This document shows positions 22,276-33,826 of a DNA stretch of 64,000 nucleotides, in pieces. Origin of the DNA: Pannonibacter phragmitetus DSM 14782 (GTDB taxonomy: Bacteria > Pseudomonadota > Alphaproteobacteria > Rhizobiales > Stappiaceae); contig NZ_KB908216.1 in NCBI RefSeq assembly GCF_000382365.1, forward strand, positions 350,116 to 414,115, in the 5' to 3' direction. The translations under genes and the position numbers were made by a program. Numbering within the stretch: the stretch's first letter is position 1; the number at the start of each line of letters is the position of its first letter. The notes under the pieces were generated by a model, which had not been told where the DNA came from, made no database searches, and saw only the letters and a program-made list of their open reading frames with translations.

Positions 22276-22331
22276 CTATCCGGGGGCGCGTTTCCTGAAG
22301 CGCCCAGCCATTCGTTTGACCGCATGGACCC

Positions 22332-23018
22332 ATGACTGATTTCTACGACGGTTCCTTCTATGGACGGCGCAAGGGCAAGCCGCTGACGCCGCGCCAGATC
22401 ACGCTGATGGAAACGGACATGCCGCGCCTGCGGCTGGATCCGTCCGTTCCCGCACCTGCGGACCTTGCCAGCCTGTTTGAAGCGCCTGTGCGCGAAATCT
22501 GGCTGGAAGTGGGCTTCGGCGGCGGCGAGCATCTTCTGCACCGGGCCCGCGAGAATCCGGATGTCGGCATCATCGGCATCGAACCTTTCAGCACCTCCAT
22601 GGGCAAGGCGCTGGTCGAGGTGGTGGATGGCGGGCTGAAGAATGTCCGCCTTTATGACGACGACGCGGTGCAGATCCTTGACTGGCTGCCGGAGGCAAGC
22701 CTGTCCCTTGCCTACCAGCTCTATCCGGACCCCTGGCACAAGAAGCGCCACTGGAAGCGCCGGTTCATCAGCCCGAAAAACCTCGACCGTTACGCCCGCG
22801 CGCTGCGTCCGGGATCGCAGTTCCGCTTTGCCAGCGACATCGACACCTATGTGGACTGGACCCTGCGCCACATCCGTGACCACGAAGCCTTTGAATGGAC
22901 GGCCGAAACGGCTGATGACTGGCGCCAGCCCTGGGCTGGCTGGCCAGGCACCCGCTATGAGGCCAAGGCGCTCAGGGAAGGCCGCGTGCCGCGCTATCTC
23001 ACCTTCCTGCGGGGCTGA
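22332..23018 (+). CDS. trmB: tRNA (guanine-N7-)-methyltransferase TrmB
   Basis: TrmB methylates G46 of tRNAs using SAM. The 228-aa protein has the SAM motif WLEVGFGGGEHLL, the acidic IGIEPF, and the signature LYPDPWHKKRHWKRRFI. Arg/Lys-rich segments GRRKGKPL and WKRR probably touch tRNA. It follows metK by 111 nt, the usual alphaproteobacterial order. Confidence 0.96.
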   Translation: MTDFYDGSFYGRRKGKPLTPRQITLMETDMPRLRLDPSVPAPADLASLFEAPVREIWLEVGFGGGEHLLHRARENPDVGIIGIEPFSTSMGKALVEVVDGGLKNVRLYDDDAVQILDWLPEASLSLAYQLYPDPWHKKRHWKRRFISPKNLDRYARALRPGSQFRFASDIDTYVDWTLRHIRDHEAFEWTAETADDWRQPWAGWPGTRYEAKALREGRVPRYLTFLRG

Positions 23019-23065
23019 GCCCGCAAAGGGAGCATCTGCCGGAAGGCGGTAACAGGGCTTTGCCC

Positions 23066-23093
23066 TTGCTTTTCCGGCAGACTTGCGTATAAA
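23066..23093 (+). promoter_or_regulatory. Promoter of the rimP-nusA-infB operon
   Basis: TTGCTT (23066-23071) and TATAAA (23088-23093) are 16 nt apart. A transcript would start near 23100, about 150 nt before rimP. Confidence 0.6.
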
Positions 23094-23136
23094 GGCGTCA
23101 TTCATCTTCTCTAGCGGCTCGATCGGAGCAGTATGA

Positions 23137-23171
23137 GAGTGGGCCCCGCGAAGGACCCGCTCTTTTTTGTT
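23137..23171 (+). terminator. Attenuator-type terminator in the rimP leader
   Basis: A 10-bp stem (23137-23146 with 23153-23162; one G-U pair and one mismatch) is followed by TTTTTTGTTT. It lies between the promoter at 23066 and rimP, so it ends most transcripts before the operon unless antitermination occurs. An upstream segment at 23110-23140 (GGCTC/GGAGC, CTCT/AGAG) could form a competing hairpin. Since NusA is an elongation factor encoded downstream, feedback attenuation is plausible. Confidence 0.75.
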
Positions 23172-23248
23172 TAGGCCGGTCGTGATGCTGGCGGAATGGA
23201 CGGCCGGGAGATCCCGGCGCCGGACCGCCCCCGGACAGGAGACACGCA

Positions 23249-23917
23249 TTGAGTTTGCAAGAGCCCCGTATCGTCATCGAAGACGGCCTTGATGCCCGCG
23301 TTGCCGCCATCGTGGAACCGGTGATCGCTGACCTTGGCTACCGGCTGGTGCGCGTGAAGATCAGCGCCGCAAACGGCTGCACCCTGCAGATCATGGCCGA
23401 GCGGCCCGACGGCACGATGACCGTGGATGACTGCGAGGAGATCAGCCGCGCCGTTTCGCCCGCCCTCGACGTGGACGATCCGATCAACCGCGCCTATCAT
23501 CTTGAAGTTTCCTCGCCTGGCATCGACCGCCCGCTGGTGCGCGAGAGCGATTTCGTCCGCTGGTCCGGCCACGAGGCCAAGGTCGAGATGTCCGTGCCGC
23601 AGGATGGCCGCAAGCGTTTCCGTGGCGTCATCACCGGCGTAGAAGGCGGAGCTGCGGTGCTGCGTCTTTCCGACGCGCCGGAAGGCACGCCGAACCCGGT
23701 TCTGCTGCCGCTTGGCGAGATCGGCGAAGCCCGGCTGGTGCTGACCGACGATCTGATCCGCGCCGCGCTCAAGGCCGAAAAGGCTGCCCTTGCGGCCCGC
23801 GGCATCGATGCCGATGACCTTGATGACGAGGACACGGAATTCGAATACGAGCACGATAACGACGACGAAGATGATGACGGGGACGGCTCCGGCTCCTCCG
23901 GAGACCGGGCCAACTGA
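23249..23917 (+). CDS. rimP: Ribosome maturation factor RimP
   Basis: RimP assists 30S subunit assembly. The 222-aa protein keeps the family core: [41 protein letters not shown] and [14 protein letters not shown]. Its C-terminus is a long acidic tail of Asp and Glu, extended compared with most members. The start is TTG at 23249 with AGGAG 7 nt upstream. It opens the rimP-nusA-ylxR-infB block. Confidence 0.95.
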   Translation: MSLQEPRIVIEDGLDARVAAIVEPVIADLGYRLVRVKISAANGCTLQIMAERPDGTMTVDDCEEISRAVSPALDVDDPINRAYHLEVSSPGIDRPLVRESDFVRWSGHEAKVEMSVPQDGRKRFRGVITGVEGGAAVLRLSDAPEGTPNPVLLPLGEIGEARLVLTDDLIRAALKAEKAALAARGIDADDLDDEDTEFEYEHDNDDEDDDGDGSGSSGDRAN

Positions 23918-23985
23918 GGCCTGCCCCTTTTCAACGCTTTGAGACAAGCGCGCGGAGAACAGGCGCGCAAGAGGAGTGAACGAGA

Positions 23986-25611
23986 ATGGCTATCAGCGCG
24001 AACCGGCTGGAACTGCTCCAGATCGCCGATGCGGTTGCCCGGGAAAAGACGATTGACCGGGGCATCGTGATCGCTGCCATGGAGGACGCCATCCAGAAGG
24101 CGGCCCGTTCCCGTTATGGCACCGAGACGGAAGTGCGCGCAGAGATCAATCCGAAGACCGGCGAGATCCGTCTGCAGCGCCTGCTCCAGGTGGTCGAGAC
24201 GGTGGAGAATTTCTCTACCGATATCGCGCTCGAGGATGCCAAGCAGCGCAACCCGGAAGCCACCATCGGCGACTATATCGCCGAGCCGCTGCCGCCGCTA
24301 GACTTCGGCCGCATTGCCGCCCAGTCCGCCAAGCAGGTGATCGTGCAGAAAGTGCGCGAGGCCGAGCGTGACCGTCAGTTCGACGAGTTCAAGGACCGTA
24401 TCGGCGAAGTGGTCAACGGCACGGTCAAGCGCGCCGAATATGGCAACGTCATCGTCGACCTTGGGCGCGGTGAAGGCATCGTCCGCCGTGACGAGCTGAT
24501 CCCGCGCGAGCTGTTCCGCACCGGTGACCGCATCCGTGCCTATATCTACGACGTGCGCCGCGAACAGCGCGGCCCGCAGATCTTCCTGTCGCGCACCCAT
24601 CCGCAATTCATGGCGAAACTCTTTGCGCAGGAGGTCCCGGAGATCTATGATGGTGTCATCGAGATCAAGGCCGTGGCCCGTGACCCGGGTTCGCGTGCCA
24701 AGATCGCCGTCATTTCCAAGGACAGCTCCATCGACCCGGTCGGCGCCTGCGTCGGTATGCGCGGTTCGCGTGTTCAGGCCGTTGTGGGCGAGCTTCAGGG
24801 CGAGAAGATCGACATCATTCCGTGGAACCCGGATGAGGCGACCTTCATCGTCAACGCCCTGCAGCCGGCGGAAGTCGCCAAGGTCGTGGTGGACGAGGAT
24901 GCCGAGCGCATCGAGGTCGTGGTGCCGGACGAGCAGCTGTCGCTGGCCATTGGCCGCCGCGGCCAGAACGTGCGCCTGGCTTCGCAGCTGACCGGCTGGG
25001 CTATCGACATCATGACCGAGCAGGAAGAAAGCGAGCGGCGCCAGAAGGAATTCCAGGAGCGCTCCACCCTGTTCATGGAATGCCTCAACGTGGACGAGAT
25101 GGTTGGCCAGCTGCTGGCGACCGAAGGCTTCACGTCGGTTGAGGAAGTGGCCTATGTCGATCTCGGGGAAATCTCGATGATCGAAGGCTTCGATGATGAC
25201 ACCGCCGAGGAAATCCAGGCCCGTGCCCGTGATTATCTCGCCGAGCTGGAAGCCAAGCAGGACGAGGAGCGCCGCGCTCTGGGTGTTGCCGACGAGCTGC
25301 GCCAGATCGATGGCCTGACCACCGCGATGCTGGTTGCCCTGGGCAAGGACGGCATCAAGACGATCGAGGATCTGGCGGGTTGCGCCGCCGATGATCTGGT
25401 CGGCTGGACCGAGCGCAAGGATGGCGAGACCAAGCGTTTCGACGGCGCCCTGTCGTCCTTCGCAGTGTCGCGCACCGATGCCGAGGGCATGGTCATGGCT
25501 GCCCGCCTTGCGGCAGGCTGGATCACCGAGGAAGAGCTTGCGGCCCACATGGGCACGTTCGAGGAAGAGGCGGAAGACGGCGAAGAAGAAGACGCCGGCG
25601 AGACCGCCTGA
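23986..25611 (+). CDS. nusA: Transcription termination/antitermination factor NusA
   Basis: NusA binds RNA polymerase and nascent RNA to control pausing, termination and antitermination. The 541-aa protein has the N-terminal polymerase-binding domain, an S1 domain ([21 protein letters not shown]), two KH domains ([34 protein letters not shown]), and two helix-hairpin-helix acidic repeats ([34 protein letters not shown]). It ends in a Glu/Asp-rich tail. Confidence 0.98.
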   Translation: MAISANRLELLQIADAVAREKTIDRGIVIAAMEDAIQKAARSRYGTETEVRAEINPKTGEIRLQRLLQVVETVENFSTDIALEDAKQRNPEATIGDYIAEPLPPLDFGRIAAQSAKQVIVQKVREAERDRQFDEFKDRIGEVVNGTVKRAEYGNVIVDLGRGEGIVRRDELIPRELFRTGDRIRAYIYDVRREQRGPQIFLSRTHPQFMAKLFAQEVPEIYDGVIEIKAVARDPGSRAKIAVISKDSSIDPVGACVGMRGSRVQAVVGELQGEKIDIIPWNPDEATFIVNALQPAEVAKVVVDEDAERIEVVVPDEQLSLAIGRRGQNVRLASQLTGWAIDIMTEQEESERRQKEFQERSTLFMECLNVDEMVGQLLATEGFTSVEEVAYVDLGEISMIEGFDDDTAEEIQARARDYLAELEAKQDEERRALGVADELRQIDGLTTAMLVALGKDGIKTIEDLAGCAADDLVGWTERKDGETKRFDGALSSFAVSRTDAEGMVMAARLAAGWITEEELAAHMGTFEEEAEDGEEEDAGETA

Positions 25612-25753
25612 CGAGAAGGGCTTCCGGGGCGGTTCCGCCAGGAAGCACATCCGCAGGACAGGCAGGGACAATGGTCCGGTTGCACGCCTTGCGGGATGAA
25701 CGGGAACCAGAACCTGCCTGCGGCCTTGTGTGAGGCGCAGGCAGGCAGAAGGA

Positions 25754-26416
25754 ATGGAGGCCCACCGGGTGCCGAGGAAGAACGAGCCGCTGGAACGGCA
25801 ATGTGCGCTCTCGCGGGCGGTCTTGCCGGTTTCGGAGCTGATGCGCTTCGTTCTGGACCCGGAAGGGCAGGTCGTGCCGGACCTCAAGCGCCAGTTGCCA
25901 GGACGCGGAGTCTGGATCACGGCAAAGCGTGAGGCCGTCGAGACGGCCCTGAAAAAGCGTGTCTTCGCCAAGGCCTTCAAGGCCGAGGTGAAGGCGGAGC
26001 CCGGACTGGCGGATCTTATCGATACGCTGCTCGTCAAGGGCGCGCTGTCCGCACTGTCCCTGTGCCGCAAGGCCGGGGAACTGGTGACCGGGTTTTCCAA
26101 GGTCGAGGCCGCGTTGCGGCGCGATCCGGTGATCGCCCTCATTCATGCCTCGGATGCATCCGGGGACGGGATTCGAAAGCTCGCGGCAGCCGCTGCGAGC
26201 CAGACAGAGCTGGCAAGCGGCCGTCCGGTCGTCCGTTTGTTCGATTCGACTCAATTGGATTTGGCATTGGGTCGCACTAATGTGATACATGCTGCACTGC
26301 TCGCTGGCCGGGCGAGCGAAGGCTTCCTTGAACGTGTGCGTCAACTGGAAGCTTTCCGGGCAGGTTCCGTCACGTATGAACGCTGTGGCGCGGACAGTGC
26401 GGTAGCGCAGGACTGA
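25754..26416 (+). CDS. YlxR-like RNA-binding protein fused to an L7Ae-like domain
   Basis: The 220-aa protein joins an N-terminal YlxR (DUF448) domain ([33 protein letters not shown]) to a C-terminal L7Ae/YlxQ-like RNA-binding domain ([22 protein letters not shown]...[12 protein letters not shown]). In many bacteria these are two genes, ylxR and ylxQ, in the same nusA-infB position; the fusion is common in Alphaproteobacteria. The start is uncertain: ATG 25754 follows AGAAGGA closely, and GTG 25730 is possible. Confidence 0.88.
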   Translation: MEAHRVPRKNEPLERQCALSRAVLPVSELMRFVLDPEGQVVPDLKRQLPGRGVWITAKREAVETALKKRVFAKAFKAEVKAEPGLADLIDTLLVKGALSALSLCRKAGELVTGFSKVEAALRRDPVIALIHASDASGDGIRKLAAAAASQTELASGRPVVRLFDSTQLDLALGRTNVIHAALLAGRASEGFLERVRQLEAFRAGSVTYERCGADSAVAQD

Positions 26417-26424
26417 AGGCAAAT

Positions 26425-29160
26425 ATGAACGATACGAAGAATCCAGGCGACAAGACGATCAACGTCGAGCGGAAGACCCTCGGCCTCAAGCGGGGCGGCG
26501 TCGAACAGGGAACTGTTCGCCAGAGCTTCTCCCATGGCCGGTCGAAGGCTGTCGTCGTGGAAAAGAAGAAACGCCGGGTGGTGGTTCCCGGCCAGGAAGG
26601 GCGCCCCGAGGGCGAGGCCCCGGCAGCAGCATCTGCGCCGGCCGAGCGTCCGCGTGAGGCAGCTCCTGCCCCCGCACAGGCCCAGTCCCCGGCGCCCCAG
26701 CGCCAGCAGCAGCCCCAGAACCAGGGCGGCGACCGCAATCAGCAGCAGCGCCGTGGGCCGCAGCAGCAGAACCGCGGCCAGCAGCAGCGCCCCGGTGGCG
26801 GTGCCGTGCTCCGCTCCCTGACCCAGGAAGAGGCAGCCGCCCGTGCCGCCGCCCTCAAGCTTGCGCAGCAGCGCGAGATCGAGGAGCGCAAGCGCGCCGA
26901 AGAGGAAGCCATCCGCCGGGCCGAGGAAGAGGCGATCCGCCGCGTTGAGGAAGAAGCCCGCCGCAAGGTCGAGGAAGAAGAGCGCGCACGCCGCGAGGCC
27001 GAAGAGGCCGAGCGCCGCGCTGCCGAGCCGGAAGTTCAGCCTGAGCCGGTGAAGCCGGTGGCTGCAGCGCCCGCCGCTCCCGCTGCCCGTTCTGAAGCCC
27101 CTGCCGCGCGCAAGCCCGAAGCAACGGCTGCCCCCGAGCGTCCGCGCCCGGCCGCCGGCCGCACTGCCGAGGAAGAAGCCGAGGAAGAGCGCAAAAACGG
27201 CCTGCGGACCGTCAAGCGCCCGAAGGCTCCGGCAGCTCCGGTTGCCAAGCGCAGCACCGGCGATGACCGCCGCCGTTCCAAGCTGACCATTTCTGCCGCG
27301 ACCGGCGGGTCGGACGAGCAGCGTTCGCGCTCGCTTGCCTCCCTGCGCCGCCGCCGTGAAAAGGAAAAGCGTGGCGGCATGCAGGCTGTGCGCGAGAAGA
27401 TCTCGCGTGAAGTCATCCTGCCGGAAGTCATCACCATCCAGGAACTCGCCAACCGTATGGCCGAGCGTTCCGTGGACGTGATCAAGCTGCTGATGAAGCA
27501 GGGCCAGATGCTGAAGATCAACGACGTGATCGACGCAGACACGGCTGAACTGATCGCTTCCGAGCTGGGCCACACGGTCAAGCGCGTCTCCGAAGCGGAC
27601 GTGGAGGACGGCCTGTTCTCCGCAGCCGACGAGGAAGGCACCCTGATCTCGCGTCCGCCGGTCGTCACGATCATGGGTCACGTTGACCACGGCAAGACCT
27701 CGCTGCTGGATGCGATCCGCAATTCCAAGGTGGTGACGGGCGAAGCCGGTGGCATCACCCAGCACATCGGCGCCTATCAGGTCGAGAAGAACGGTCAGAA
27801 GATCACATTCATCGATACGCCGGGCCACGCCGCCTTCACGCAGATGCGTGCCCGCGGCGCCAAGGCAACCGATATCGTCGTGCTGGTGGTGGCTGCCGAT
27901 GACGGCGTCATGCCGCAGACCAAGGAAGCGATTTCGCATGCCAAGGCTGCCGGTGTGCCGATCATCGTTGCCATCAACAAGATCGACAAGCCGGCTGCTG
28001 ACCCGAACCGCGTGCGCACCGAACTGCTCCATGACGAGATCGTTGTGGAATCCATGGGCGGTGACACCATCGACGTGGAAGTTTCGGCCAAGACCGGCCT
28101 GAACCTCGACCGCCTGCTGGAAATGATCCTGCTGCAGTCGGAAGTTCTGGAACTGCGCGCCAACCCGGAACGCACCGCCGAAGGTCTCGTCATCGAAGCC
28201 CAGCTCGACAAGGGCCGTGGTCCGGTGGCAACCGTTCTGGTGCAGAAGGGCACCCTGCGCGTTGGTGACATTCTTGTCGCCGGCGGCGAGTGGGGCAAGG
28301 TCCGCGCCATGCTGGACGAGGACGGCAACCAGGTGAAGGAGGCAGGTCCCTCCAAGCCGGTCGAAATCCTCGGCTTCCAGGGTACGCCGGATGCCGGTGA
28401 CCAGGTCGCCGTGGTCGAGAACGAAGCCCGTGCCCGCGAGATCGTGGACTACCGTCAGCGTCAGAAGCGCGAGAAGCTGTCCGTGCTGAAGGCCGGTTCG
28501 CGCGGCTCGCTGGAGCAGATGATGAGCCGTCTGCAGAGCGGCGGCCGCAAGGACTTCCCGCTGGTGGTCAAGGCGGACGTGCAGGGCTCGGCGGAAGCCA
28601 TTGCCCATGCGCTGGAGAAGCTCGGCAACGACGAAGTCGGCGCCCGCATCCTCCTGTCCGGCGTTGGCGGCATCACCGAGAGCGACGTCACGCTGGCGAC
28701 CGCCTCGAATGCCTCGATCATCGCGTTCAACGTGCGCGCCAACAAGCAGGCCCGTGAAGCGGCCGAGCGTGAAGGCATCGAGATCCGCTACTACAACATC
28801 ATCTACGACCTCGTGGATGACGTGAAGGCGGCGATGTCCGGCATGCTGGCTCCCGAGCGGCGCGAAACCTTCATCGGTTATGCCGAGATCCGCGAGATCT
28901 TCGACATCACCAAGGTGGGCAAGGTGGCAGGCTGCCTTGTCACGGAAGGTATCGTCGAGCGCGGCGCCGAAGTCCGCCTTATCCGCGACAACGTCGTGGT
29001 GCACGAAGGCAAGCTGGGCACGCTCAAGCGCTTCAAGGATGACGTCAAGTCTGTCGAATCCGGTCAGGAATGCGGCATGAACTTCGTCAACTTCCAGGAC
29101 ATGCGCGTCGGCGATGTCATCGAGTGCTTCCGCGTCGAGCAGATCGCCCGCACGCTGTAA
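26425..29160 (+). CDS. infB: Translation initiation factor IF-2
   Basis: IF-2 is the GTPase that brings initiator tRNA to the 30S subunit and promotes subunit joining. The 911-aa protein has a long N-terminal region of Pro/Ala/Gln-rich and charged coiled-coil sequence (to about residue 330), then the IF2_N domain, the G domain with GHVDHGKTS near residue 418, DTPGHAAF and NKID, and the C-terminal fMet-tRNA-binding domain. It starts 8 nt after the YlxR-L7Ae gene. Confidence 0.98.
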   Translation: MNDTKNPGDKTINVERKTLGLKRGGVEQGTVRQSFSHGRSKAVVVEKKKRRVVVPGQEGRPEGEAPAAASAPAERPREAAPAPAQAQSPAPQRQQQPQNQGGDRNQQQRRGPQQQNRGQQQRPGGGAVLRSLTQEEAAARAAALKLAQQREIEERKRAEEEAIRRAEEEAIRRVEEEARRKVEEEERARREAEEAERRAAEPEVQPEPVKPVAAAPAAPAARSEAPAARKPEATAAPERPRPAAGRTAEEEAEEERKNGLRTVKRPKAPAAPVAKRSTGDDRRRSKLTISAATGGSDEQRSRSLASLRRRREKEKRGGMQAVREKISREVILPEVITIQELANRMAERSVDVIKLLMKQGQMLKINDVIDADTAELIASELGHTVKRVSEADVEDGLFSAADEEGTLISRPPVVTIMGHVDHGKTSLLDAIRNSKVVTGEAGGITQHIGAYQVEKNGQKITFIDTPGHAAFTQMRARGAKATDIVVLVVAADDGVMPQTKEAISHAKAAGVPIIVAINKIDKPAADPNRVRTELLHDEIVVESMGGDTIDVEVSAKTGLNLDRLLEMILLQSEVLELRANPERTAEGLVIEAQLDKGRGPVATVLVQKGTLRVGDILVAGGEWGKVRAMLDEDGNQVKEAGPSKPVEILGFQGTPDAGDQVAVVENEARAREIVDYRQRQKREKLSVLKAGSRGSLEQMMSRLQSGGRKDFPLVVKADVQGSAEAIAHALEKLGNDEVGARILLSGVGGITESDVTLATASNASIIAFNVRANKQAREAAEREGIEIRYYNIIYDLVDDVKAAMSGMLAPERRETFIGYAEIREIFDITKVGKVAGCLVTEGIVERGAEVRLIRDNVVVHEGKLGTLKRFKDDVKSVESGQECGMNFVNFQDMRVGDVIECFRVEQIARTL

Positions 29161-29225
29161 GGCAAGCGCCAGACCCGGCGGCATCCGCCGGGCGTCGAGC
29201 CAGATGAAATGCTGGCAGGATTGCA

Positions 29226-29266
29226 CGCCGGCGCGAGGAGCTTCCTTTGCGCCGGCGGTTTGTTTT
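29226..29266 (+). terminator. Terminator-like hairpin after infB
   Basis: A perfect 9-bp GC stem (29226-29234 with 29249-29257) with a 14-nt loop is followed by GTTTGTTTT. It would partly separate rbfA-truB from infB. Confidence 0.65.
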
Positions 29267-29314
29267 CGCAGGGCACCGGCCGTCCCCGGTGGGCCTGTTT
29301 GAGTGGATGACCCA

Positions 29315-29743
29315 ATGGCCAGAACATCAGGAGAGGGCGCCGGCATGCCCTCGCAGCGCCAGCTTCGCGTCGGCGAAATCGTGCGCAAGGAACTGTCGGA
29401 AATCCTCACCCGCGGCCAGCTGTCCGACCCGGACCTGGACGGGGTGATCATCACCATCCCGGAAGTGCGGATGACGCCGGATCTGCGTCTGGCCACCTGC
29501 CTGATCATGCCGCTGGGCGGCCAGAACGGCGACAAGGTGGTGAAGGCGCTGAACCGCAGCGCCAAGTACTTCCGTGGCCAGGTGTCCCGCCGCATGACCA
29601 TGAAATTCATGCCGGACCTGCGCTTCATCCTCGACACCCGCTTTGACGATGACGACCGCATCGGCGCGCTGCTGCACACACCCGATGTGAAGCGCGACAT
29701 TGCAGACGGCGCGGACGAAGACGGTGATGAGCGCGTGGATTGA
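29315..29743 (+). CDS. rbfA: Ribosome-binding factor A
   Basis: RbfA is a late 30S maturation and cold-adaptation factor. The 142-aa protein has SQRQLRVGEIVRKELSEIL and the KH-like fold with MPDLRFILDTRFDDDDRI. The start at ATG 29315 (MARTSGEGAG) gives the N-terminus typical of rhizobial RbfA. ATG 29345, with AGGAGAGG upstream, is a credible alternative ten residues shorter. Confidence 0.94.
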   Translation: MARTSGEGAGMPSQRQLRVGEIVRKELSEILTRGQLSDPDLDGVIITIPEVRMTPDLRLATCLIMPLGGQNGDKVVKALNRSAKYFRGQVSRRMTMKFMPDLRFILDTRFDDDDRIGALLHTPDVKRDIADGADEDGDERVD

Positions 29744-29783
29744 ACCGCGCCCTTGGGTCCATCCGGAATTTCAGGAAACAAAC

Positions 29784-30719
29784 ATGTCCCGTCCGCAGAA
29801 GCAGCGCCGCCCGCGCAACGCCATTGACGGCTGGCTGGTGCTCGACAAGCCCTATGGCCTGACCTCCAATGACGCCCTGTCGCGCCTGAAGCGCATCCTG
29901 CATCCGGAAAAGGTTGGCCATGCCGGCACGCTGGACCCGCGTGCCTCCGGCTGCCTGCCGATTGCCTTCGGCGAAGCGACCAAGACCGTGCCCATGGTGA
30001 TGAACGGGCGCAAGATCTACCGCTTTGAAGTCACCTGGGGCGCGGAAACCAACACGGATGACACCGAGGGCGAAGTCATCGCCACCTCGGATGTGCGGCC
30101 GGATGCTGCCGCCATCGGCGCCGTGCTGCCGGAGTTTACAGGCACCATCCTGCAGGTGCCGCCGAAATTCTCGGCCATCAAGGTGGACGGCGAGCGCGCC
30201 TATGACCTTGCCCGCGACGGCGAGGACGTGGAGCTGGAAGCCCGGCCCATCGACGTGCACCGCCTGACGCTGGTGGACATGCCGGACGCGAACCGCGCCG
30301 TCTTCGAGGCCGAGTGCGGCAAGGGCACCTATGTGCGGGCTCTGGCGCGCGACCTGGGCCGCCGTCTGGGCACCTGCGGCCATGTCACCGAGCTGCGCCG
30401 CCTGCTGGTCGGGCCTTTTGGCGAAGCGGACATGGTGACGCTGGAGGAGCTGAACGAAGCTGCCGAAGAGGCGGAAGGCAATGTGGAAGCGCTGATGGAC
30501 TTCCTGCTGCCGGTGCGCGAGGCGCTGGAAGACCTGCCGGAAGTGCCGGTCAGCAGCGACGATGCCGCCCGCATCCGCCAGGGCATGGCGGTGCTGCTGC
30601 GCGGGCGCAATGCGCCGCTGTCCTGTGATCTGGCCTTCGCCAGCCATGGCGGCACGCCGGTGGCACTCGGCTTCATCGACAAGGGCCGGTTCCAGCCTTC
30701 GCGCATTCTTCACCTTTAG
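29784..30719 (+). CDS. truB: tRNA pseudouridine55 synthase TruB
   Basis: TruB makes pseudouridine 55 in the T loop of tRNAs. The 311-aa protein has DGWLVLDKPYGLTSN, the catalytic aspartate in HAGTLDPRASGCLPI, and FEAECGKGTYVRALARDLG. AGGAAA precedes the ATG at 29784. The following 219 nt to rpsO show no gene. Confidence 0.97.
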   Translation: MSRPQKQRRPRNAIDGWLVLDKPYGLTSNDALSRLKRILHPEKVGHAGTLDPRASGCLPIAFGEATKTVPMVMNGRKIYRFEVTWGAETNTDDTEGEVIATSDVRPDAAAIGAVLPEFTGTILQVPPKFSAIKVDGERAYDLARDGEDVELEARPIDVHRLTLVDMPDANRAVFEAECGKGTYVRALARDLGRRLGTCGHVTELRRLLVGPFGEADMVTLEELNEAAEEAEGNVEALMDFLLPVREALEDLPEVPVSSDDAARIRQGMAVLLRGRNAPLSCDLAFASHGGTPVALGFIDKGRFQPSRILHL

Positions 30720-30938
30720 GAACGGCGGCGTACGGCCTTTCAAGATTCTTCTGGAATTTGCAGGCCGTCTCCGTCATATTCCCGCGCAATCGGGCCAATG
30801 ATGGCCCCGATCCCTTCTGCCCGACCTTCGCTGGACGACATCCCGGCCCTGGCTGAACGGCAGGAGCGGCACACGGTGGCCATGAGCCGCCAAGATACAG
30901 CTGGCCCGGCCAGCTTCATCCCATGAAAGGACATACCG

Positions 30939-31208
30939 ATGTCGATCACTGCAGAGCGCAAGGCGCAGCTCATCAAGGAATATGGCATCAAGGAAGGTGA
31001 CACCGGTTCTCCGGAAGTGCAGGTCGCCGTTCTGACCGAACGGATCAACAACCTGACCGAACACTTCAAGGGACACGTGAAGGACAACCATTCCCGCCGT
31101 GGCCTGCTGAAGCTGGTGGCCCTGCGCCGTTCCCTGCTCGACTACCTGAACCGCAAGGACGAAGGCCGTTACAAGACGCTGATCGGCCGCCTCGGGATCC
31201 GTCGCTAA
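30939..31208 (+). CDS. rpsO: 30S ribosomal protein S15
   Basis: The 89-aa protein has the standard S15 sequence and length, including [39 protein letters not shown] and the C-terminal [12 protein letters not shown]. It binds the central domain of 16S rRNA. It precedes pnp, as in most Proteobacteria, with a hairpin between them. Confidence 0.98.
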   Translation: MSITAERKAQLIKEYGIKEGDTGSPEVQVAVLTERINNLTEHFKGHVKDNHSRRGLLKLVALRRSLLDYLNRKDEGRYKTLIGRLGIRR

Positions 31209-31219
31209 GGATAACAAGG

Positions 31220-31251
31220 AAACGCGGTGGGTGGATTTGCCCGCCGCGTTT
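31220..31251 (+). terminator. Hairpin after rpsO
   Basis: A 12-bp stem (31220-31231 with 31240-31251, one G-U pair) with an 8-nt loop is followed by only a weak T-rich stretch. It may end rpsO transcripts or be a processing site in the 228-nt pnp leader. Confidence 0.6.
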
Positions 31252-31436
31252 GCTTATAGGAAGTCTCATGACAGTCATGGGGCAGGATCGCCGGATGCTC
31301 TCCCGGCAGTGCCAAGGGGCACGGGAAGCGTCTTGCCGTCTTGCCCATGATCTGTCCCCGGTAACCGGCCCATCCGGGGCCAGCCGGAAACCGCCCGCAT
31401 GCCAAGGGGCTGCGGACGCATATGTAAGGACATTGC

Positions 31437-33563
31437 ATGTTCAATATTCATCGTGTTGAAGTCGACTGGGCCGGCCGCCCGCTGGTCCTCGAAACCGGCA
31501 AGGTCGCCCGTCAGGCTGACGGCGCCGTGATGGCCACCTATGGCGAGACCAAGGTGCTGGCCACCGTCGTGTCCGCCAAGGAGCCGAAGCCCGGCCAGGA
31601 CTTCTTCCCGCTCACCGTCAACTACCAGGAAAAGGCCTTCGCTGCCGGCAAGATCCCGGGTGGCTACTTCAAGCGTGAAGGCCGTCCGTCCGAGCACGAG
31701 ACCCTGACCTCGCGCCTGATCGACCGTCCGATCCGTCCGCTGTTTGCTGATGGCTACAAGAACGACACCCAGGTGATCGTGACCGTCCTGTCGCATGACA
31801 TGGAAAACGCTCCGGACATCCTCGCCATGGTCGCAGCCTCTGCTGCCCTGACCCTGTCGGGTGTCCCGTTCATGGGCCCGATCGGCGGCGCCCGCGTCGG
31901 CTACATCAATGGCGAATACGTGCTGAACCCGGCCGTTGACACCATGGCCGATTCGCTGCTCGACCTCGTCGTCGCCGGCACCAATGACGCCGTTCTTATG
32001 GTGGAATCCGAAGCCAAGGAACTGAACGAAGACATCATGCTCGGCGCCGTGATGTTCGGTCACCGCGGTTTCCAGACCGTGATCGACGCCATCATCAAGC
32101 TGGCCGAGACCGCAGCCAAGGAGCCCCGCGCGCTCAACCTGCCGGATCACTCCGAGCTCTATGGCAAGATCAAGGGCATCGCTGCCGCCGATCTGACCGC
32201 AGCCTACAAGATCACCTCCAAGACAGAGCGCAAGAATGCCGTTGACGCGGCCAAGGCCAAGGTCGTGGAAGCTGTCATCACCAATGGCGGCGACGCAGCT
32301 CCGGCTGGCACCGTTGTCGGCGAGCTGTTCAAGAAGCTGGAAGCCGAGATCGTTCGCGGCGCCATCATCGAGACCGGCCACCGCATCGACGGCCGCGACC
32401 TGAAGACCGTCCGTCCGATCGTCTCGGAAGTCGGCATCCTGTCGCGTGCACACGGCTCGGCCCTGTTCACCCGTGGTGAAACCCAGGCCATGGTCGTTGC
32501 CACCCTCGGCACCGGCGAAGACGAGCAGTTCGTTGACGCGCTGGAAGGCACCTACAAGCAGCACTTCATGCTGCACTACAACTTCCCGCCCTATTCCGTG
32601 GGCGAGACGGGCCGCATGGGCTCGCCGGGCCGCCGTGAAATCGGCCATGGCAAGCTGGCATGGCGCGCCATCCACCCGATGCTGCCGAACCACCACGAGT
32701 TCCCCTACACCCTGCGCGTCGTCTCCGAGATCACCGAGTCCAACGGCTCGTCCTCGATGGCAACCGTCTGCGGCACCTCGCTGGCGCTGATGGATGCAGG
32801 CGTTCCGCTGAAGGCTCCGGTGGCCGGTATCGCCATGGGTCTCATCAAGGAAGGCGACAAGTTCGCCGTTCTGTCCGACATTCTCGGCGATGAAGACCAC
32901 CTCGGCGACATGGACTTCAAGGTGGCCGGTACATCCAACGGCGTCACCTCGCTGCAGATGGACATCAAGATCGACGGCATCACCGAAGAGATCATGAAGG
33001 TCGCTCTGGATCAGGCCCGCGACGGCCGCATCCACATCCTCGGCGAAATGTCCAACGCCATCACCGAAGCCCGTTCGGAACTCGGCGAACATGCGCCGCG
33101 CATCGAAGTGCTGAAGATCCCGGTCGACAAGATCCGTGAAGTGATCGGTTCGGGCGGCAAGGTCATCCGCGAGATCGTGGAAAAGACCGGCGCCAAGATC
33201 AACATCGAGGACGATGGCACCGTCAAGGTGGCCTCCTCCGACGGCAAGGCGATCAAGGCTGCGATCAACTGGATCAACTCCATCGCCGCTGAGCCGGAAA
33301 TCGGCATGATCTACGAAGGCACGGTCGTGAAGTGCGTCGATTTCGGCGCCTTCGTGAACTTCTTCGGCGCCAAGGACGGCCTCGTCCACATTTCGCAGCT
33401 CGCCCCGCAGAAGGTTGCCAAGGTCACTGACGTGATCAAGGAAGGCGACAAGGTCTGGGTCAAGCTCATGGGCTTCGACGAGCGCGGCAAGGTCCGCCTG
33501 TCCATGAAGGTTGTCGATCAGGCAACCGGCAAGGAAATCGAGAAGGAAAAGGACGCGGAATAA
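31437..33563 (+). CDS. pnp: Polyribonucleotide nucleotidyltransferase (PNPase)
   Basis: PNPase degrades RNA 3' to 5' by phosphorolysis and is part of the degradosome. The 708-aa protein has two RNase PH domains (first with [21 protein letters not shown], second with RTFTRGETQ-like [14 protein letters not shown] and [15 protein letters not shown]), a KH domain ([20 protein letters not shown]) and an S1 domain ([20 protein letters not shown]). Full length for the family. Confidence 0.98.
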   Translation: MFNIHRVEVDWAGRPLVLETGKVARQADGAVMATYGETKVLATVVSAKEPKPGQDFFPLTVNYQEKAFAAGKIPGGYFKREGRPSEHETLTSRLIDRPIRPLFADGYKNDTQVIVTVLSHDMENAPDILAMVAASAALTLSGVPFMGPIGGARVGYINGEYVLNPAVDTMADSLLDLVVAGTNDAVLMVESEAKELNEDIMLGAVMFGHRGFQTVIDAIIKLAETAAKEPRALNLPDHSELYGKIKGIAAADLTAAYKITSKTERKNAVDAAKAKVVEAVITNGGDAAPAGTVVGELFKKLEAEIVRGAIIETGHRIDGRDLKTVRPIVSEVGILSRAHGSALFTRGETQAMVVATLGTGEDEQFVDALEGTYKQHFMLHYNFPPYSVGETGRMGSPGRREIGHGKLAWRAIHPMLPNHHEFPYTLRVVSEITESNGSSSMATVCGTSLALMDAGVPLKAPVAGIAMGLIKEGDKFAVLSDILGDEDHLGDMDFKVAGTSNGVTSLQMDIKIDGITEEIMKVALDQARDGRIHILGEMSNAITEARSELGEHAPRIEVLKIPVDKIREVIGSGGKVIREIVEKTGAKINIEDDGTVKVASSDGKAIKAAINWINSIAAEPEIGMIYEGTVVKCVDFGAFVNFFGAKDGLVHISQLAPQKVAKVTDVIKEGDKVWVKLMGFDERGKVRLSMKVVDQATGKEIEKEKDAE

Positions 33564-33590
33564 TCCGCTTCCAGATCCTGAAAGACATGG

Positions 33591-33622
33591 GACCCGGGCC
33601 GCAAGCCCGGGTCTTTTCTTTT
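33591..33622 (+). terminator. Rho-independent terminator after pnp
   Basis: A perfect 9-bp stem (33591-33599 with 33605-33613) with loop CGCAA is followed by TTTTCTTTT. Confidence 0.9.
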
Positions 33623-33826
33623 GCTCAGCGGCACCATGCAGGTTTGATCTGCCCTGCCGCTGCGTCCCTTGCTGCCTTTGGTACCCTCGCTTCCCTCCCG
33701 CGTATGAAGACAAGGCACCTTGGGCACGAATACATGTGGCCCGGGCACGCAGCTTCACCGCCACAAGCCCTTTCGCGCATCCCTTCCGCCTGATATATCG
33801 GGCCGGAAACAAATTCAGGAACACAC

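Noticed and set aside
26341..29781. Very long open frame on the minus strand across infB
   Set aside because: Such antisense frames arise from GC-rich third positions. It has no ribosome site or family motif, and infB on the other strand is certain. Similar antisense frames across dnaK and miaB were rejected for the same reason.
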